Part shown: positions 44,869 to 57,353 of the stretch, one piece after another | Layout of the letters: each line of letters starts with the position of its first letter | How positions within the stretch are numbered: the first letter of the stretch is position 1 | Assembly: GCF_026343955.1 (NCBI RefSeq) | Contig: NZ_JAPKNI010000002.1 | Span: 496,001 to 560,000 of the forward strand | Length of the DNA stretch: 64,000 bases | Origin: Kaistia defluvii | Lineage (GTDB): Bacteria > Pseudomonadota > Alphaproteobacteria > Rhizobiales > Kaistiaceae | Direction: 5' to 3' | Position numbers and translations under genes: made by a program | The notes under the pieces: generated by a model | Told to the model about the DNA's origin: nothing | Database searches by the model: none | The model's input: the letters and a program-made list of their open reading frames with translations, nothing else

Positions 44869-45006
44869 AGGAGGGCGGGCGGCGTTCTGTCTCCGCCGAG
44901 GGCGCTTAGGGGGAGAAGAGGCGTCGGGTTCGCGGTGCATGGCATCGGCGGGCGCGATGGTCTCGATGCTCCTGTCATGGACTGTCTCTCAGGGAGGTTC
45001 TTTCAA

Positions 45007-46275
<1,269 letters not shown>

Positions 46276-46414
46276 GCCACTGGCCCGCGTGACGGCATTC
46301 CCCGCGAATGCCGTCATCGCAGCTTGATCTATCGGCGTGGCGGATATTCGTGCGGTCCGCCATGCCTTTCCCGTTCATGCCGAGCCGTCGGTCCAAACAG
46401 CGAGAGCCGAGAAC

Positions 46415-47382
46415 ATGGCGGTAGCCGAGACAGTTGCTGCGCCCGTCGCAGGGATGCGCTCCGACCTGATGCGCCAGAGGGTGCGGTCAGCCTGGGTCTT
46501 TCTCGCCCCGATGCTCATCGTGCTGGCGATGGTGGCCGGATGGCCCTTGGTCCGAAGCATCTATTTTTCGTTCACCAACGCCTCGCTCGCCAATATCGAC
46601 GCGGCGCAGTGGATCGGCTTCGAAAACTACCTGTCGATCACGCGGCTGAAGAGCGGCAAGATCCTGTATGATGGACTGCTCGCCGACCCGATCTGGTGGC
46701 GCGCCGTCTGGAATACCGTCAAGTTCACGATCGTCTCCGTCACGCTGGAAACGATCTTCGGCACCATCGTCGCGCTCGTGCTCAACGCCGAGTTCAGGGG
46801 CCGCGGCATCGTCCGCGCCGCCATCCTGGTGCCCTGGGCGATCCCGACCGTCGTCTCGGCCAAGATGTGGAGCTGGATGCTCAACGATCAGTTCGGCATC
46901 ATCAACGACGTGCTGATGAATCTCGGCATCATCTCGAGCAAGATTGCCTGGACCGCCAATCCGGATACGGCGATGTTCGCGGTGCTGCTGGTGGATATCT
47001 GGAAGACCACGCCCTTCATGGCGCTGCTGATCCTCGCCGGCCTGCAGATGGTGCCGGGCGATATCTACGAGGCGGCCCGGATCGACGGCGTGCATCCGGT
47101 CAAGGTGTTCTTCAAGGTGACGCTGCCGCTGATCCGTCCGGCGCTGATGGTCGCGGTCATCTTCCGGATGCTAGATGCGCTGCGCATCTTCGACCTGATC
47201 TACGTGCTGACGCCAAACAACTCCCAGACCAAGACGATGTCGGTCTATGCCCGCGAGAACCTGTTCGATTTCGACAAGTTCGCCTATGGCTCGGCCGCCG
47301 CAACCTTCCTGTTCCTGATCCTGGCGGTCATCACGGTGGTCTACATCGTTGTCGGACGCGTCAATTTCGATGGAGGCCGATA

Positions 47383-47383
<1 letters not shown>
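46415..47383 (+). CDS. alpha-glucoside ABC transporter permease 1 (MalF-like)
   Basis: A 322-residue MalF/UgpA-type permease with six membrane helices. The coupling loop EAARIDGVHPVKVFFKVTLP (EAA motif) near residue 230 contacts the ATPase. I chose ATG 46415, preceded by GAGAGCCGAG; a GTG at 46337 in frame would add 26 unlikely residues. Its stop overlaps the next permease start by one base (TAATG). It partners the second permease to form the sugar channel. Confidence 0.88.
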
Positions 47384-48213
<830 letters not shown>

Positions 48214-48217
48214 TCGA

Positions 48218-49885
48218 ATGAATGAAGTTGTTTCCGGTGGCGTGATCGCCTCGCACGCCGCCGATGCGGACTGGTGGCGTGGCGCGGTCATCTACCAGAT
48301 CTACCCGCGCTCGTTCCAGGATACGGATGGCGATGGCGTCGGCGACCTGAAGGGCATCGCGGCCCGGCTGGATCACATCGCCTCGCTCGGCGTCGATGCG
48401 ATCTGGATCTCGCCGTTCTTCAAGTCGCCGATGAAGGACTTCGGCTACGACGTATCCGACTATTGCGCCGTCGATCCGCTGTTCGGCACGCTGGAGGATT
48501 TCGATCATCTCATCACCGAGGCGCATGCGCGCGGCATCAAGGTGACGATCGATCAGGTGCTGTCGCACACCTCGGACCAGCACGCGTGGTTCAAGGAAAG
48601 CCGCTCGTCCAAGACCAACGCCAAGGCGGACTGGTTCGTCTGGGCCGACGCCAAGCCGGACGGCACTCCGCCCAACAACTGGCTGTCGATCTTCGGCGGC
48701 TCGGCCTGGGAATGGGACACCACGCGCTGCCAGTACTACCTGCACAACTTCCTGACCTCGCAGCCCGACATCAATTTTCACTGCATGGCGGCGCAGGACG
48801 CGCTGCTCGACTCGGTCGAGTTCTGGCTGAAGCGCGGCGTCGACGGCTTCCGCCTCGATACGGTGAACTTCTACGTCCATTCGCAGGGACTGGAGGACAA
48901 CCCGCCCTCCAGGCCCGAGGACCGCAACTCGCCAGAGGCGCCCGCCGTCAATCCGTATAACTGGCAGGATCACATCCACGACAAGAGCCAACCGGAAAAT
49001 CTCGAATTCCTGAAGCGCCTGCGCGCGCTCCTGAACCGCTATCCCGGCCAGATGACGGTCGGCGAGATAGGCGACGGCCCGCGCTCGCTCAAGACCATGG
49101 CAGCCTATACCGCCGGCGGCGACAAGCTGCACATGTGCTACACCTTCGACTTCCTGAGCCCGATCTTCACGAAGGAACATTTCGTCAATCGGATCCAGGC
49201 CTTCGAGGCGATCGTCGGCGACGGTTGGCCCTGCTGGGCCTTCTCGAACCATGACATTGTTCGCCACGTCACGCGCTGGACGCATGATGGCGAGTTCGAT
49301 GCGGTTGCGAAGCTCGCCGCCGGCATTCTCCTGTCCTTGCGCGGCTCCGTCTGCCTCTACCAGGGCGAGGAACTCGGCCTGACCGAAGCCGACATCGCCT
49401 ATGAGGATCTGCAGGATCCCTACGGCATCCGCTTCTGGCCGGAATATAAGGGCCGCGATGGTTGCCGCACGCCGATGGTGTGGGAATCAAACGGCACCTA
49501 TGCCGGTTTCTCCTCCGCCAAGCCCTGGCTCCCGGTACCCCAGGAGCATGTCGCCCGGGCGGTCAACCGCGAGACCGCCGACCAGGCATCGGTGCTGACG
49601 CATTACCGGAAGATGATCGCTTTCCGCCGCGCCCATCCGGCTTTGCGGGATGGCTCGATCGCCTTCGTCGACTCGCCCGACCATGTCCTGGCCTTCATTC
49701 GGGAGGGCGCGGGCGAGAAGGTGCTCTGCGTGTTCAACCTCGGCAGCGCCAGCGCCAGCTTTGCGGTCCCGGCCGGGATCGATGTCACGGCGCTGCTGAA
49801 TAGCGGCTTCGCGGGATTGCTCGACGCTTCGGGCCGCACCGTCGAGCTCGGCGGACGCGATGCATTTTTCGGCAAGATCGCCTGA
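48218..49885 (+). CDS. GH13 alpha-glucosidase (oligo-1,6-glucosidase/AglA-like)
   Basis: A 555-residue cytoplasmic glycosidase that releases glucose from imported alpha-glucosides. The GH13 conserved regions are present: WWRGAVIYQIYPRSFQDTDG at the N-terminus, IDQVLSHTSDQH, GFRLDTVNFY with the nucleophile Asp near residue 213, TVGEIGD with the acid/base Glu near 283, and FSNHDIVRH with the transition-state Asp near 346. The lack of a signal peptide and its place between permease and ATPase genes fit cytoplasmic use after uptake. Length is typical. Linkage specificity (trehalulose, sucrose, maltose, isomaltose) cannot be told from sequence alone. Confidence 0.92.
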   Translation: MNEVVSGGVIASHAADADWWRGAVIYQIYPRSFQDTDGDGVGDLKGIAARLDHIASLGVDAIWISPFFKSPMKDFGYDVSDYCAVDPLFGTLEDFDHLITEAHARGIKVTIDQVLSHTSDQHAWFKESRSSKTNAKADWFVWADAKPDGTPPNNWLSIFGGSAWEWDTTRCQYYLHNFLTSQPDINFHCMAAQDALLDSVEFWLKRGVDGFRLDTVNFYVHSQGLEDNPPSRPEDRNSPEAPAVNPYNWQDHIHDKSQPENLEFLKRLRALLNRYPGQMTVGEIGDGPRSLKTMAAYTAGGDKLHMCYTFDFLSPIFTKEHFVNRIQAFEAIVGDGWPCWAFSNHDIVRHVTRWTHDGEFDAVAKLAAGILLSLRGSVCLYQGEELGLTEADIAYEDLQDPYGIRFWPEYKGRDGCRTPMVWESNGTYAGFSSAKPWLPVPQEHVARAVNRETADQASVLTHYRKMIAFRRAHPALRDGSIAFVDSPDHVLAFIREGAGEKVLCVFNLGSASASFAVPAGIDVTALLNSGFAGLLDASGRTVELGGRDAFFGKIA

Positions 49886-49915
49886 AACAAGAGAACGGGC
49901 ACGGGAGAGAACAAC

Positions 49916-51004
<1,089 letters not shown>

Positions 51005-51157
51005 GCCGACACTACCGGCCCATCGCGGGACTTGCATGACAGGGACGGGCTTGCGTTAACTGTCATGCAAAGGTCTCGCCCACGCGAGTGCGGGGGGCGG
51101 ATCGGTGACGCCGCCCCACGGACGGGCGATGTGGGTCACAAAGAAGCGAGGCCTGAC

Positions 51158-51805
51158 ATGACGCTCACGCTCTATATGCATCCGCTGGCGTCCTACTGCC
51201 ACAAGGCGCTGATCGCGTTCTACGAAAACGACACGCCGTTCAAGCCGCATTTCCTCGATCTCGCCGACCCGACCGTGCGGGCGGAATTCAACGCGCTCTG
51301 GCCGGTCGGCAAGATGCCGGTGCTGCTGGATCATCGGCGCGAACAGACGGTACCCGAAGCGACCGTGATCATCGAATATCTCGACACCTACTATCCGGGG
51401 CCGACGCGTTTCGTTCCCGACGATCCCGAGCGCGCCTGGCAGACCCGGCTCTCCGACCGATTCTATGATCTCTACGTGCATGAGCCGATGCAGCGGATCG
51501 TCGGCGACCGGTTGCGTCCGGATGGGAGCAAGGATCCCTTCGGCGTCGAGGCGGCGAGGGCGACGCTCCGGACCGCCTACGACATGCTCGAGAAGCAGAT
51601 GGAACAGCGCTTCTGGGCAATGGGAGAAACATTCTCGCTGGCCGATTGCGCCGCCGCGCCGGCGCTGTTCTATGCCGACAGGGTGCAGCCCTTCGGCGAG
51701 ACGCATCCGGCGCTGGCCGGCTATTTCGGCCGGCTGTTGGACCGGCCCTCCTATGCGCGGGTGCTCGAAGAGGCCAAGCCGTATTTCGACATGTTCCCAG
51801 GCTAG
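51158..51805 (+). CDS. glutathione S-transferase family protein
   Basis: A 215-residue protein. The N-terminal thioredoxin-like domain reads LTLYMHPLASYCHKALIAFY, with Ser/Cys near residues 11-13 as candidate thiol-contacting residues; GKMPVLLDHRREQTVPEATV holds the cis-Pro and the glutathione gamma-glutamyl site. A helical C-terminal domain follows (FSLADCAAAPALFY). ATG 51158 has GCGAGGCC upstream. It stands alone with no helpful neighbours, so substrate is unknown. Confidence 0.87.
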   Translation: MTLTLYMHPLASYCHKALIAFYENDTPFKPHFLDLADPTVRAEFNALWPVGKMPVLLDHRREQTVPEATVIIEYLDTYYPGPTRFVPDDPERAWQTRLSDRFYDLYVHEPMQRIVGDRLRPDGSKDPFGVEAARATLRTAYDMLEKQMEQRFWAMGETFSLADCAAAPALFYADRVQPFGETHPALAGYFGRLLDRPSYARVLEEAKPYFDMFPG

Positions 51806-51904
51806 CGGAAGCGTCCGCGGCATGGTCGACGCTGGGCCCGTTCGGAGCGGCCATTTGCCCGCTGGTCCTCTGCTATCCAGGTGAACTCGTGAAGCCAGCG
51901 ACGC

Positions 51905-52284
51905 CTACGCTTCGGGTGAGGTCTCGCGCTCGATGAATTCCAGCCGGTTGCCGAAAGGGTCGTTGAGATAGAAGCGTCGACAGCCAAGGAGCGGCTCGTC
52001 GTCTTGCGGCGCCTGCCCATGGGCGACCAGATGTTGCCGGAATTTCTCGAGATCGCGTACGAGGAGGGCCGGATGCGCTTTTCTGGCCGGTCGAAAGTCG
52101 TCTTCGATACCAAGATGCAGCTGGCGGTCGCCGGTCTGGAACCAGAAACCCCCCCCCGATGTGCCAGATTGGCCGGCTTGGCCACTTCCGGCAGGCCCAG
52201 CAGTTCGCCGTAGAAGGCGCGTGCTTCGTTTTCGCCGCCTGACGGCATGGCGAGCTGGACATGGTCGAGGTCGACGATCGGCAT
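51905..52284 (-). pseudogene. VOC/glyoxalase-family protein, frameshifted at a poly-G tract
   Basis: From ATG 52284 the frame encodes MPIVDLDHVQLAMPSGGENE and on to NLAHRGG, the start of a vicinal-oxygen-chelate protein. At a run of nine G (C on the plus strand, 52149-52157) it shifts. The matching remainder (FWFQTGDRQLHLGIEDDF through RRFYLNDPFGNRLEFIERE) continues in another frame to the stop at 51905. A run of seven or ten G would restore one frame of about 126 residues. The original frame otherwise runs as nonsense to 51802. It is either a broken gene, a phase-variable locus or a read error. VOC proteins of this length include bleomycin-resistance-like and glyoxalase-like enzymes; metal ligands H (DHVQ) and E (RLEFIE) are present across the break. 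Confidence 0.8.
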
Positions 52285-52341
52285 GCGGCATCCTCGGGCA
52301 CGGCAAGATCCGGGACGATGTGCGCGCCCCGGAAACGTTCG

Positions 52342-53238
52342 TCAGCCGTCGATCTTGAACACGTTTTCTGCCACGCCCGCGACGTCGAGCTCGACGGCGA
52401 ACAGGCCGCCGGCGAGGCGCTCCAGCGGACCGTCGCCGCCCTGCGCCGTGGTGATGTAGAGCGTCTTCAGATCCGCGCCGCCAAAGGTGCAGTTGGTGAT
52501 GTTGGAGACCGGCATGTCCAGGACCCGGTCAACCTTGCCGTCGGGCGTGATGCGGACGATGCAGCCGCCATGATAGCGGCAGTTCCAGACATGGCCTTCG
52601 CTGTCGATCTGCGAGCCGTCGGGCGCGCCGCGGTCAAAGCCCTGGAACCAGACGGCCGGGTCGCTGACCGCGCCCGTCGCCGGGTCGTAGTCATACGCCC
52701 AGATCTCGTTCTTCATCGTGTCGCCGGTATAGAAGCGGTTGCGCGACAGATCCCAGCACATGGTGTTGGAGATGCCGATCGCCGACCGGATCGTCTCGCT
52801 GGCGCCGTCCTTGGTCACGCGGTAGAGGCCGCCCAGCGCGTCGTCGGTGATGTCGACGCCGGAGCCGTCCGGGGCGACATTGTTGAACATCGAGCCGACG
52901 ACCAGATTGCCGAAGGGATCGGGCCGGCCATCATTCAGCCGTGCCTTCGGCGTGTTCTTCTCGGGATAGGCGAAATCGGCGCGGGCATCCCTGGCCGGCT
53001 GCCAGAGGATTACCTTGGAACCCAGGGCGAGAATCAGGGTGCCGGGCCGATCGGTCAGGCCGATCGTGGTAACCGGCTCATCGAACAGCCAGGTCTGCGT
53101 GGCGCCGGTCGCCGGATCGTAGCGATGGACGAGGAAACGGTTGATGTCGGTCCAGTACACGGCCTGCTCGGCGGCGTTCCAGACGACGCCTTCCCCGCAA
53201 CGATCGCCCGCAGGCACAACGCAAACCGGATCCGCCAT
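52342..53238 (-). CDS. SMP-30/gluconolactonase/LRE-family protein (regucalcin-like)
   Basis: A 298-residue six-bladed beta-propeller lactonase. Landmarks are the metal ligand Glu in GEGVVWNAAEQAVYWTDI, LNDGRPDPFGNLVVGSM (Asn and Arg contacts), IGISNTMCWDLSRNRFYTGD, and PDGSQIDSEGHVWNCRYHGG (Asp ligand). Family members hydrolyse sugar lactones such as gluconolactone and galactonolactone. ATG 53238 sits just before the first blade. It is divergent from zwf, whose lactone product needs hydrolysis, and the usual pgl gene is missing between zwf and edd; lactone hydrolysis for that pathway is one possible role, galactonolactone opening for the nearby dgo genes another. Confidence 0.87.
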   Translation of the reverse strand: MADPVCVVPAGDRCGEGVVWNAAEQAVYWTDINRFLVHRYDPATGATQTWLFDEPVTTIGLTDRPGTLILALGSKVILWQPARDARADFAYPEKNTPKARLNDGRPDPFGNLVVGSMFNNVAPDGSGVDITDDALGGLYRVTKDGASETIRSAIGISNTMCWDLSRNRFYTGDTMKNEIWAYDYDPATGAVSDPAVWFQGFDRGAPDGSQIDSEGHVWNCRYHGGCIVRITPDGKVDRVLDMPVSNITNCTFGGADLKTLYITTAQGGDGPLERLAGGLFAVELDVAGVAENVFKIDG

Positions 53239-53443
53239 TGATTTTTCCCCTTGGCCCGCCCGATGCGGGTCTCGTCCAAATGCCTGAAATCGCATAGCGT
53301 GATGTGAAAGCCATCACACGCGAATCTTGTCGCAAAGATTTTATTTCGGTGCTCTAATTTTTTCCCTCAACTTATGAAGCGGATTTGATTAGGACACTGA
53401 ACAGACCAGTTGAGGTCCGGCTGACTCCGGAAAGAGGGATTTC
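53239..53443. promoter_or_regulatory. divergent promoter region, SMP-30 gene / zwf
   Basis: A 205-base gap with AT-rich stretch around 53335-53365. GTGATG (53299-53304) and CATCAC (53312-53317) form a six-base inverted repeat with seven-base spacer, a possible operator. No match to the known HexR consensus was found by eye. Confidence 0.4.
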
Positions 53444-54925
53444 ATGACAAGTCGTATCATCGCCGTCGACCCCTTCGATCTCGTCGTCTTCGGCGCTACC
53501 GGCGATCTCGCCTACCGCAAACTCATGCCGGCGTTGTATCACCGCCATCGCGACGGTCAGATCCCCGAGGTTGCGCGGATCATCGGCGTCTCGCGCCGTC
53601 CGATGAGCGACGACGCCTACCAGAAGCTCACCGAAGCTGCGCTGGAGAAGTTCGTGCCGGCGGACGAGCGCGAGCCCGAGCAGGTCGCCTCTTTCCTGAA
53701 GCGCATCTCCTATGTGGCCGTCGACGCCACCGCCGATAAGGCCGGCTGGCCCGAACTCGCCAAGGCGCTGGAAAGCGGCAAGGATCGTATCCGCGCCTTC
53801 TATCTCGCCGTGGCGCCCGACCTGTTCGGCATCATCTGCGAGGGGCTCGGCGCCCATCACCTCGTGACGCCGAAGACTCGCGTCATCATCGAGAAGCCGA
53901 TCGGCAAGAGCCTCGCCTCCGCCAACGCCCTGAACGATTCGATCGGCAAGGTGTTCAAGGAAAGCCAAATCTACCGCATCGACCACTATCTCGGTAAGGA
54001 GACGGTGCAGAACCTGATGGCGCTTCGCTTCGCGAATGCGCTGTTCGAGCCCGTCTGGAACGCCAACCACATCGACCACGTGCAGATCACGGTTGCCGAA
54101 AGCCTCGGAGTCGAGGGTCGTGCCGGCTATTACGATACCGCCGGCGCGCTGCGCGACATGGTGCAGAACCACATCCTGCAGCTCGTCTGCCTCGTCGCGA
54201 TGGAGCCGCCGGGCCGTTTTGATGCCGATGCGCTGCGCGACGAGAAGCTCAAGGTGCTGCGGTCGCTCAAGCCCATCGTGGATGGCGATGTCGATACTGT
54301 CACCGTGCGGGGCCAGTACAAGGCTGGCGCCTCGGCTGGCGGGCCTGTTCCGGGCTATCTCGAAGAGCTTGGCAACGAGGAATCGACGACCGAGACCTTC
54401 GTCGCCGTCAAGGCGGAGATCGAGAACTGGCGTTGGGCCGGCGTGCCCTTCTATATCCGCACCGGCAAACGCCTGCCGTCGCGCCTCTCCGAGATCGTCG
54501 TCAACTTCAAGGCGGTGCCGCATTCGATCTTCGAAGGCGCTGCCGGTCAGCTCGCCTCCAACCAGCTGATCATGCGCCTGCAGCCCGATGAGGGCGTGCG
54601 GCTCTGGCTGATGATCAAGGATCCGGGCCCTGGCGGCATGCGACTGCGCCATGTGCCGCTCGACATGAGCTTTGCCGAGACTTTCAAGGTGCGAAGCCCC
54701 GAGGCCTACGAGCGGCTGATCATGGATGTCATCCGCGGCAATGCCACGCTGTTCATGCGGCGCGACGAGGTCGAGGCGGCGTGGAAGTGGATCGATCCGA
54801 TCCTCGACGGCTGGGCCAATTCGCGCGAAGCGCCGAAGGCCTATACAGCAGGAACCTGGGGCCCTTCCTCGTCGATCGCCCTGATCGAGCGCGATGGACG
54901 CACCTGGCACGAAGAAGGCGCCTGA
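53444..54925 (+). CDS. zwf: glucose-6-phosphate 1-dehydrogenase
   Basis: A 493-residue enzyme that oxidises glucose 6-phosphate to 6-phosphogluconolactone, feeding the Entner-Doudoroff and pentose-phosphate routes. The N-terminal NADP fold has [19 protein letters not shown]; the active-site signature is [20 protein letters not shown] near residue 183; substrate-contact lysines lie in [10 protein letters not shown]. Length is typical. GAAAGAGGG precedes the ATG. Glucose from the alpha-glucosidase operon would enter here after phosphorylation. In rhizobia zwf, pgl and edd are usually adjacent; here pgl is absent from the gap. Confidence 0.95.
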   Translation: MTSRIIAVDPFDLVVFGATGDLAYRKLMPALYHRHRDGQIPEVARIIGVSRRPMSDDAYQKLTEAALEKFVPADEREPEQVASFLKRISYVAVDATADKAGWPELAKALESGKDRIRAFYLAVAPDLFGIICEGLGAHHLVTPKTRVIIEKPIGKSLASANALNDSIGKVFKESQIYRIDHYLGKETVQNLMALRFANALFEPVWNANHIDHVQITVAESLGVEGRAGYYDTAGALRDMVQNHILQLVCLVAMEPPGRFDADALRDEKLKVLRSLKPIVDGDVDTVTVRGQYKAGASAGGPVPGYLEELGNEESTTETFVAVKAEIENWRWAGVPFYIRTGKRLPSRLSEIVVNFKAVPHSIFEGAAGQLASNQLIMRLQPDEGVRLWLMIKDPGPGGMRLRHVPLDMSFAETFKVRSPEAYERLIMDVIRGNATLFMRRDEVEAAWKWIDPILDGWANSREAPKAYTAGTWGPSSSIALIERDGRTWHEEGA

Positions 54926-55188
54926 GGAGCCACCTCGCCCGTTTGACAGAAGGCGAGGAGCTCTGGACCCTCTTCCACGCGACACGGATAGGCTTCGCGG
55001 CAGGAAGACGGGTCAAGGCAGGAATGGGGAGCCTTTCGTCGTTTCCGGACGGTGAAGGGCTCCAGGCCAGAAATCGACCGAGCGGGAAACCCTCTTCCCG
55101 CTCATGGAGGGGGTTCGGCGAGGGGTTTGGAGCGAGCAGGCGCCACCCTGCTTCTCACCCGTTACGGACGTCCAGGAGACACCACATC
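54926..55188. other. zwf-edd gap without pgl
   Basis: A 263-base gap where 6-phosphogluconolactonase is commonly encoded. No Pgl motif is readable in any frame. Near 55085-55128, CCCTCTTCCCGC...GAGGGGGTTCGGCGAGGGG looks like a decayed copy of the mosaic repeat seen elsewhere in the window. Confidence 0.5.
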
Positions 55189-57003
55189 ATGACCATCCAC
55201 CCCAAGGTCCTCGAAGTGACCGATCGGATCCGCGCCCGCAGCGAAAAGACGCGCGGGCTGTATCTCGATCGCCTGGCGGCGGCCAGCGAGGCCGGACCGC
55301 GTCGCGCGTCGCTCGCCTGCGGCAACCAGGCCCATGGCTTCGCCGCCTGCGGACCCGGCGACAAGGCCGTGCTGAAGGGCGACATCTCGCCCAATCTCGG
55401 CATCATCACCGCCTATAACGACATGCTGTCGGCGCATCAGCCCTATGAGACCTATCCCGAGTTGATCCGTCAGGCGGCGCGGGAAGTCGGCGGCGTGGCG
55501 CAGGTCGCCGGCGGCGTCCCGGCCATGTGCGATGGCGTCACCCAGGGCCAGACCGGCATGGAGCTGTCGCTGTTCTCGCGCGATGCCATCGCCATGTCGG
55601 CGGCGATCGGCCTGTCGCACAACACCTATGATGCCGCCGTCTTCCTCGGCATCTGCGACAAGATCGTGCCCGGCCTCCTGATCGCGGCGCTTTCCTTCGG
55701 CCACCTGCCGGCCGTGTTCATTCCGGCCGGTCCGATGACCTCCGGTCTGCCCAACAGCGAGAAGGCGCGCATCCGCCAGCTCTATGCCGAGGGCAAGGCG
55801 ACCCGCGCCGACCTGCTGGAGGCCGAGAGCGCCTCCTATCACGGCCCCGGCACTTGCACCTTCTACGGCACGGCCAACACCAATCAGATGCTGATGGAGA
55901 TCATGGGCCTGCATCTGCCGGGCTCGTCCTTCGTCAACCCGAACACGCCGCTGCGCGACGCGTTGACCAAGGCGGCCGCCAAGCGCGCGCTGGCGATCAC
56001 CGCGCTCGGCAACGAATTCACGCCCATTGGCGAGATCATCGACGAGAAGGCCGTGGTCAACGGCGTCGTCGGCCTCAACGCCACCGGTGGTTCGACCAAC
56101 CACACGCTGCATCTGGTTGCGATGGCCAAGGCCGCCGGCATCCAGCTGACCTGGGACGATTTTTCCGACCTTTCCGATGTCGTGCCGCTGCTGACGCGCG
56201 TCTATCCGAACGGCCTGGCCGACGTGAACCACTTCCATGCCGCCGGCGGCATGAGCTTCCTGATCCGCGAATTGCTGCAGGCGGGCCTGCTGCACGAGGA
56301 CGTCAAGACCGTCTGGGGGGCGGGACTGAGCGGCTACACGGTCGAGCCGAAGATCGACGAGGCCGGCGTGATCGCGTGGCGCGAGGGGGCGACCACCAGC
56401 CTCGACGAGAAGGTGCTGGCGCCGGTCTCCAAGGCATTCCAGGCCTCCGGTGGCCTCAAGGTGCTGGAGGGCAATCTCGGCCGCTCCGTCATCAAGGTCT
56501 CGGCCGTGAAGGTCGATCGTCACGTCATCGAGGCGCCGGCCCGCGTGTTCCACACGCAGGACGCCTTGCTGGCCGCCTTCAAGGCGGGCGAGCTGACCGA
56601 GGATTTCATCGCCGTCATCCGCTTCCAGGGGCCGCGCGCCAATGGCATGCCGGAGCTGCACAAGCTGACGCCGACGCTGGCGGTGCTGCAGGATCGTGGC
56701 CTCAAGGTGGCGCTGGTCACCGATGGCCGCATGTCCGGCGCCTCCGGCAAGGTGCCGGCGGCGATCCACGTCACGCCGGAAGCGGCCGCCGGTGGGACGA
56801 TCGGCAAGGTGCGCGACGGCGACATGGTCCGCCTGGATGCCGTGACGGGCACGCTGGAAGTCCTGGTCGATCCCGCGACCTTCGCGGCGCGCGAACTGGC
56901 GGTGGCGGATATGACCGGCAACGAATTCGGACTTGGCCGCGAACTGTTCGCCATGTTCCGTGCCAACGCCGCCCCGGCCGAACTCGGCGCGGGCGTATTC
57001 TAG
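55189..57003 (+). CDS. edd: phosphogluconate dehydratase
   Basis: A 604-residue IlvD/Edd-family dehydratase making 2-keto-3-deoxy-6-phosphogluconate. Fe-S cluster cysteines are in [18 protein letters not shown] and [16 protein letters not shown]; the Edd landmarks [18 protein letters not shown] and [19 protein letters not shown] are present. Length matches Edd (about 605) rather than IlvD (about 560-615 with different C-terminus). ATG 55189 has AGGAGA upstream. The aldolase Eda is not in the window. A hairpin at 57027-57048 may terminate it. Confidence 0.95.
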   Translation: MTIHPKVLEVTDRIRARSEKTRGLYLDRLAAASEAGPRRASLACGNQAHGFAACGPGDKAVLKGDISPNLGIITAYNDMLSAHQPYETYPELIRQAAREVGGVAQVAGGVPAMCDGVTQGQTGMELSLFSRDAIAMSAAIGLSHNTYDAAVFLGICDKIVPGLLIAALSFGHLPAVFIPAGPMTSGLPNSEKARIRQLYAEGKATRADLLEAESASYHGPGTCTFYGTANTNQMLMEIMGLHLPGSSFVNPNTPLRDALTKAAAKRALAITALGNEFTPIGEIIDEKAVVNGVVGLNATGGSTNHTLHLVAMAKAAGIQLTWDDFSDLSDVVPLLTRVYPNGLADVNHFHAAGGMSFLIRELLQAGLLHEDVKTVWGAGLSGYTVEPKIDEAGVIAWREGATTSLDEKVLAPVSKAFQASGGLKVLEGNLGRSVIKVSAVKVDRHVIEAPARVFHTQDALLAAFKAGELTEDFIAVIRFQGPRANGMPELHKLTPTLAVLQDRGLKVALVTDGRMSGASGKVPAAIHVTPEAAAGGTIGKVRDGDMVRLDAVTGTLEVLVDPATFAARELAVADMTGNEFGLGRELFAMFRANAAPAELGAGVF

Positions 57004-57026
57004 CGGCTCGACCCCTCAATCCACTT

Positions 57027-57048
57027 CGCCGCCTCTCCGGAGGCGGCG
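57027..57048 (+). terminator. hairpin after edd
   Basis: CGCCGCCTC (57027-57035) pairs perfectly with GAGGCGGCG (57040-57048) around TCCG, 23 bases after the edd stop. It lacks a T-run, so termination strength is uncertain. Confidence 0.5.
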
Positions 57049-57290
57049 GAGGTAGCGAACTCGTTTAAGGCGACAAAGTAAGTCGTGTATTCGAGGCGGG
57101 GGGTCTTGGCTGCGCAGGCCGTCGGCCAAGACCTCGTTTGTCCAGCATCCGCGCGAGATCTGGCGCGCGAGGGTCCCAGAGCGGTGAATACGCAGGCGCC
57201 GCCGCACCCTGGCGTCTGCGTGGAATGTTTTTCCAAGTCTCTTCCAGAGATTGGAACGCCCGTCGTCGTCTTCCCTCGGTCAACTCTCTA

Positions 57291-57317
57291 CAAAGTCTGC
57301 AATCGTTCCAGACTTTG
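57291..57317. promoter_or_regulatory. inverted repeat upstream of cysG
   Basis: CAAAGTCTG and CAGACTTTG, perfect nine-base arms with a nine-base spacer, ending 36 bases before the cysG ATG. It could be an operator for sulfur control or an RNA hairpin in the leader. Confidence 0.5.
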
Positions 57318-57353
57318 CGATCCCTTGTCCGGGTCGCGCCCAGGGAGAGACGG

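Larger units (their letters stand above)
44606..45006. promoter_or_regulatory. divergent control region, LacI gene / alpha-glucoside operon
   Basis: A 401-base gap with no supported gene. It holds two near-identical LacI-type palindromes (44633-44648 and 44857-44868) and an AT-rich stretch around 44740-44775 between them. Confidence 0.6.
57004..57353. promoter_or_regulatory. edd-cysG intergenic region with hairpins
   Basis: A 350-base gap. It holds a terminator-like hairpin after edd (57027-57048), an imperfect TTCCAA...TTGGAA inverted repeat around 57234-57259, and a perfect nine-base inverted repeat just before cysG (57291-57317). A short frame from GTG 57184 has several Cys codons. No assured gene. 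Confidence 0.5.

Noticed and set aside
54781-55188. Extension of the edd frame back into zwf
   Set aside because: Overlaps zwf out of frame with no homology; AGGAGA and family alignment place the start at 55189.
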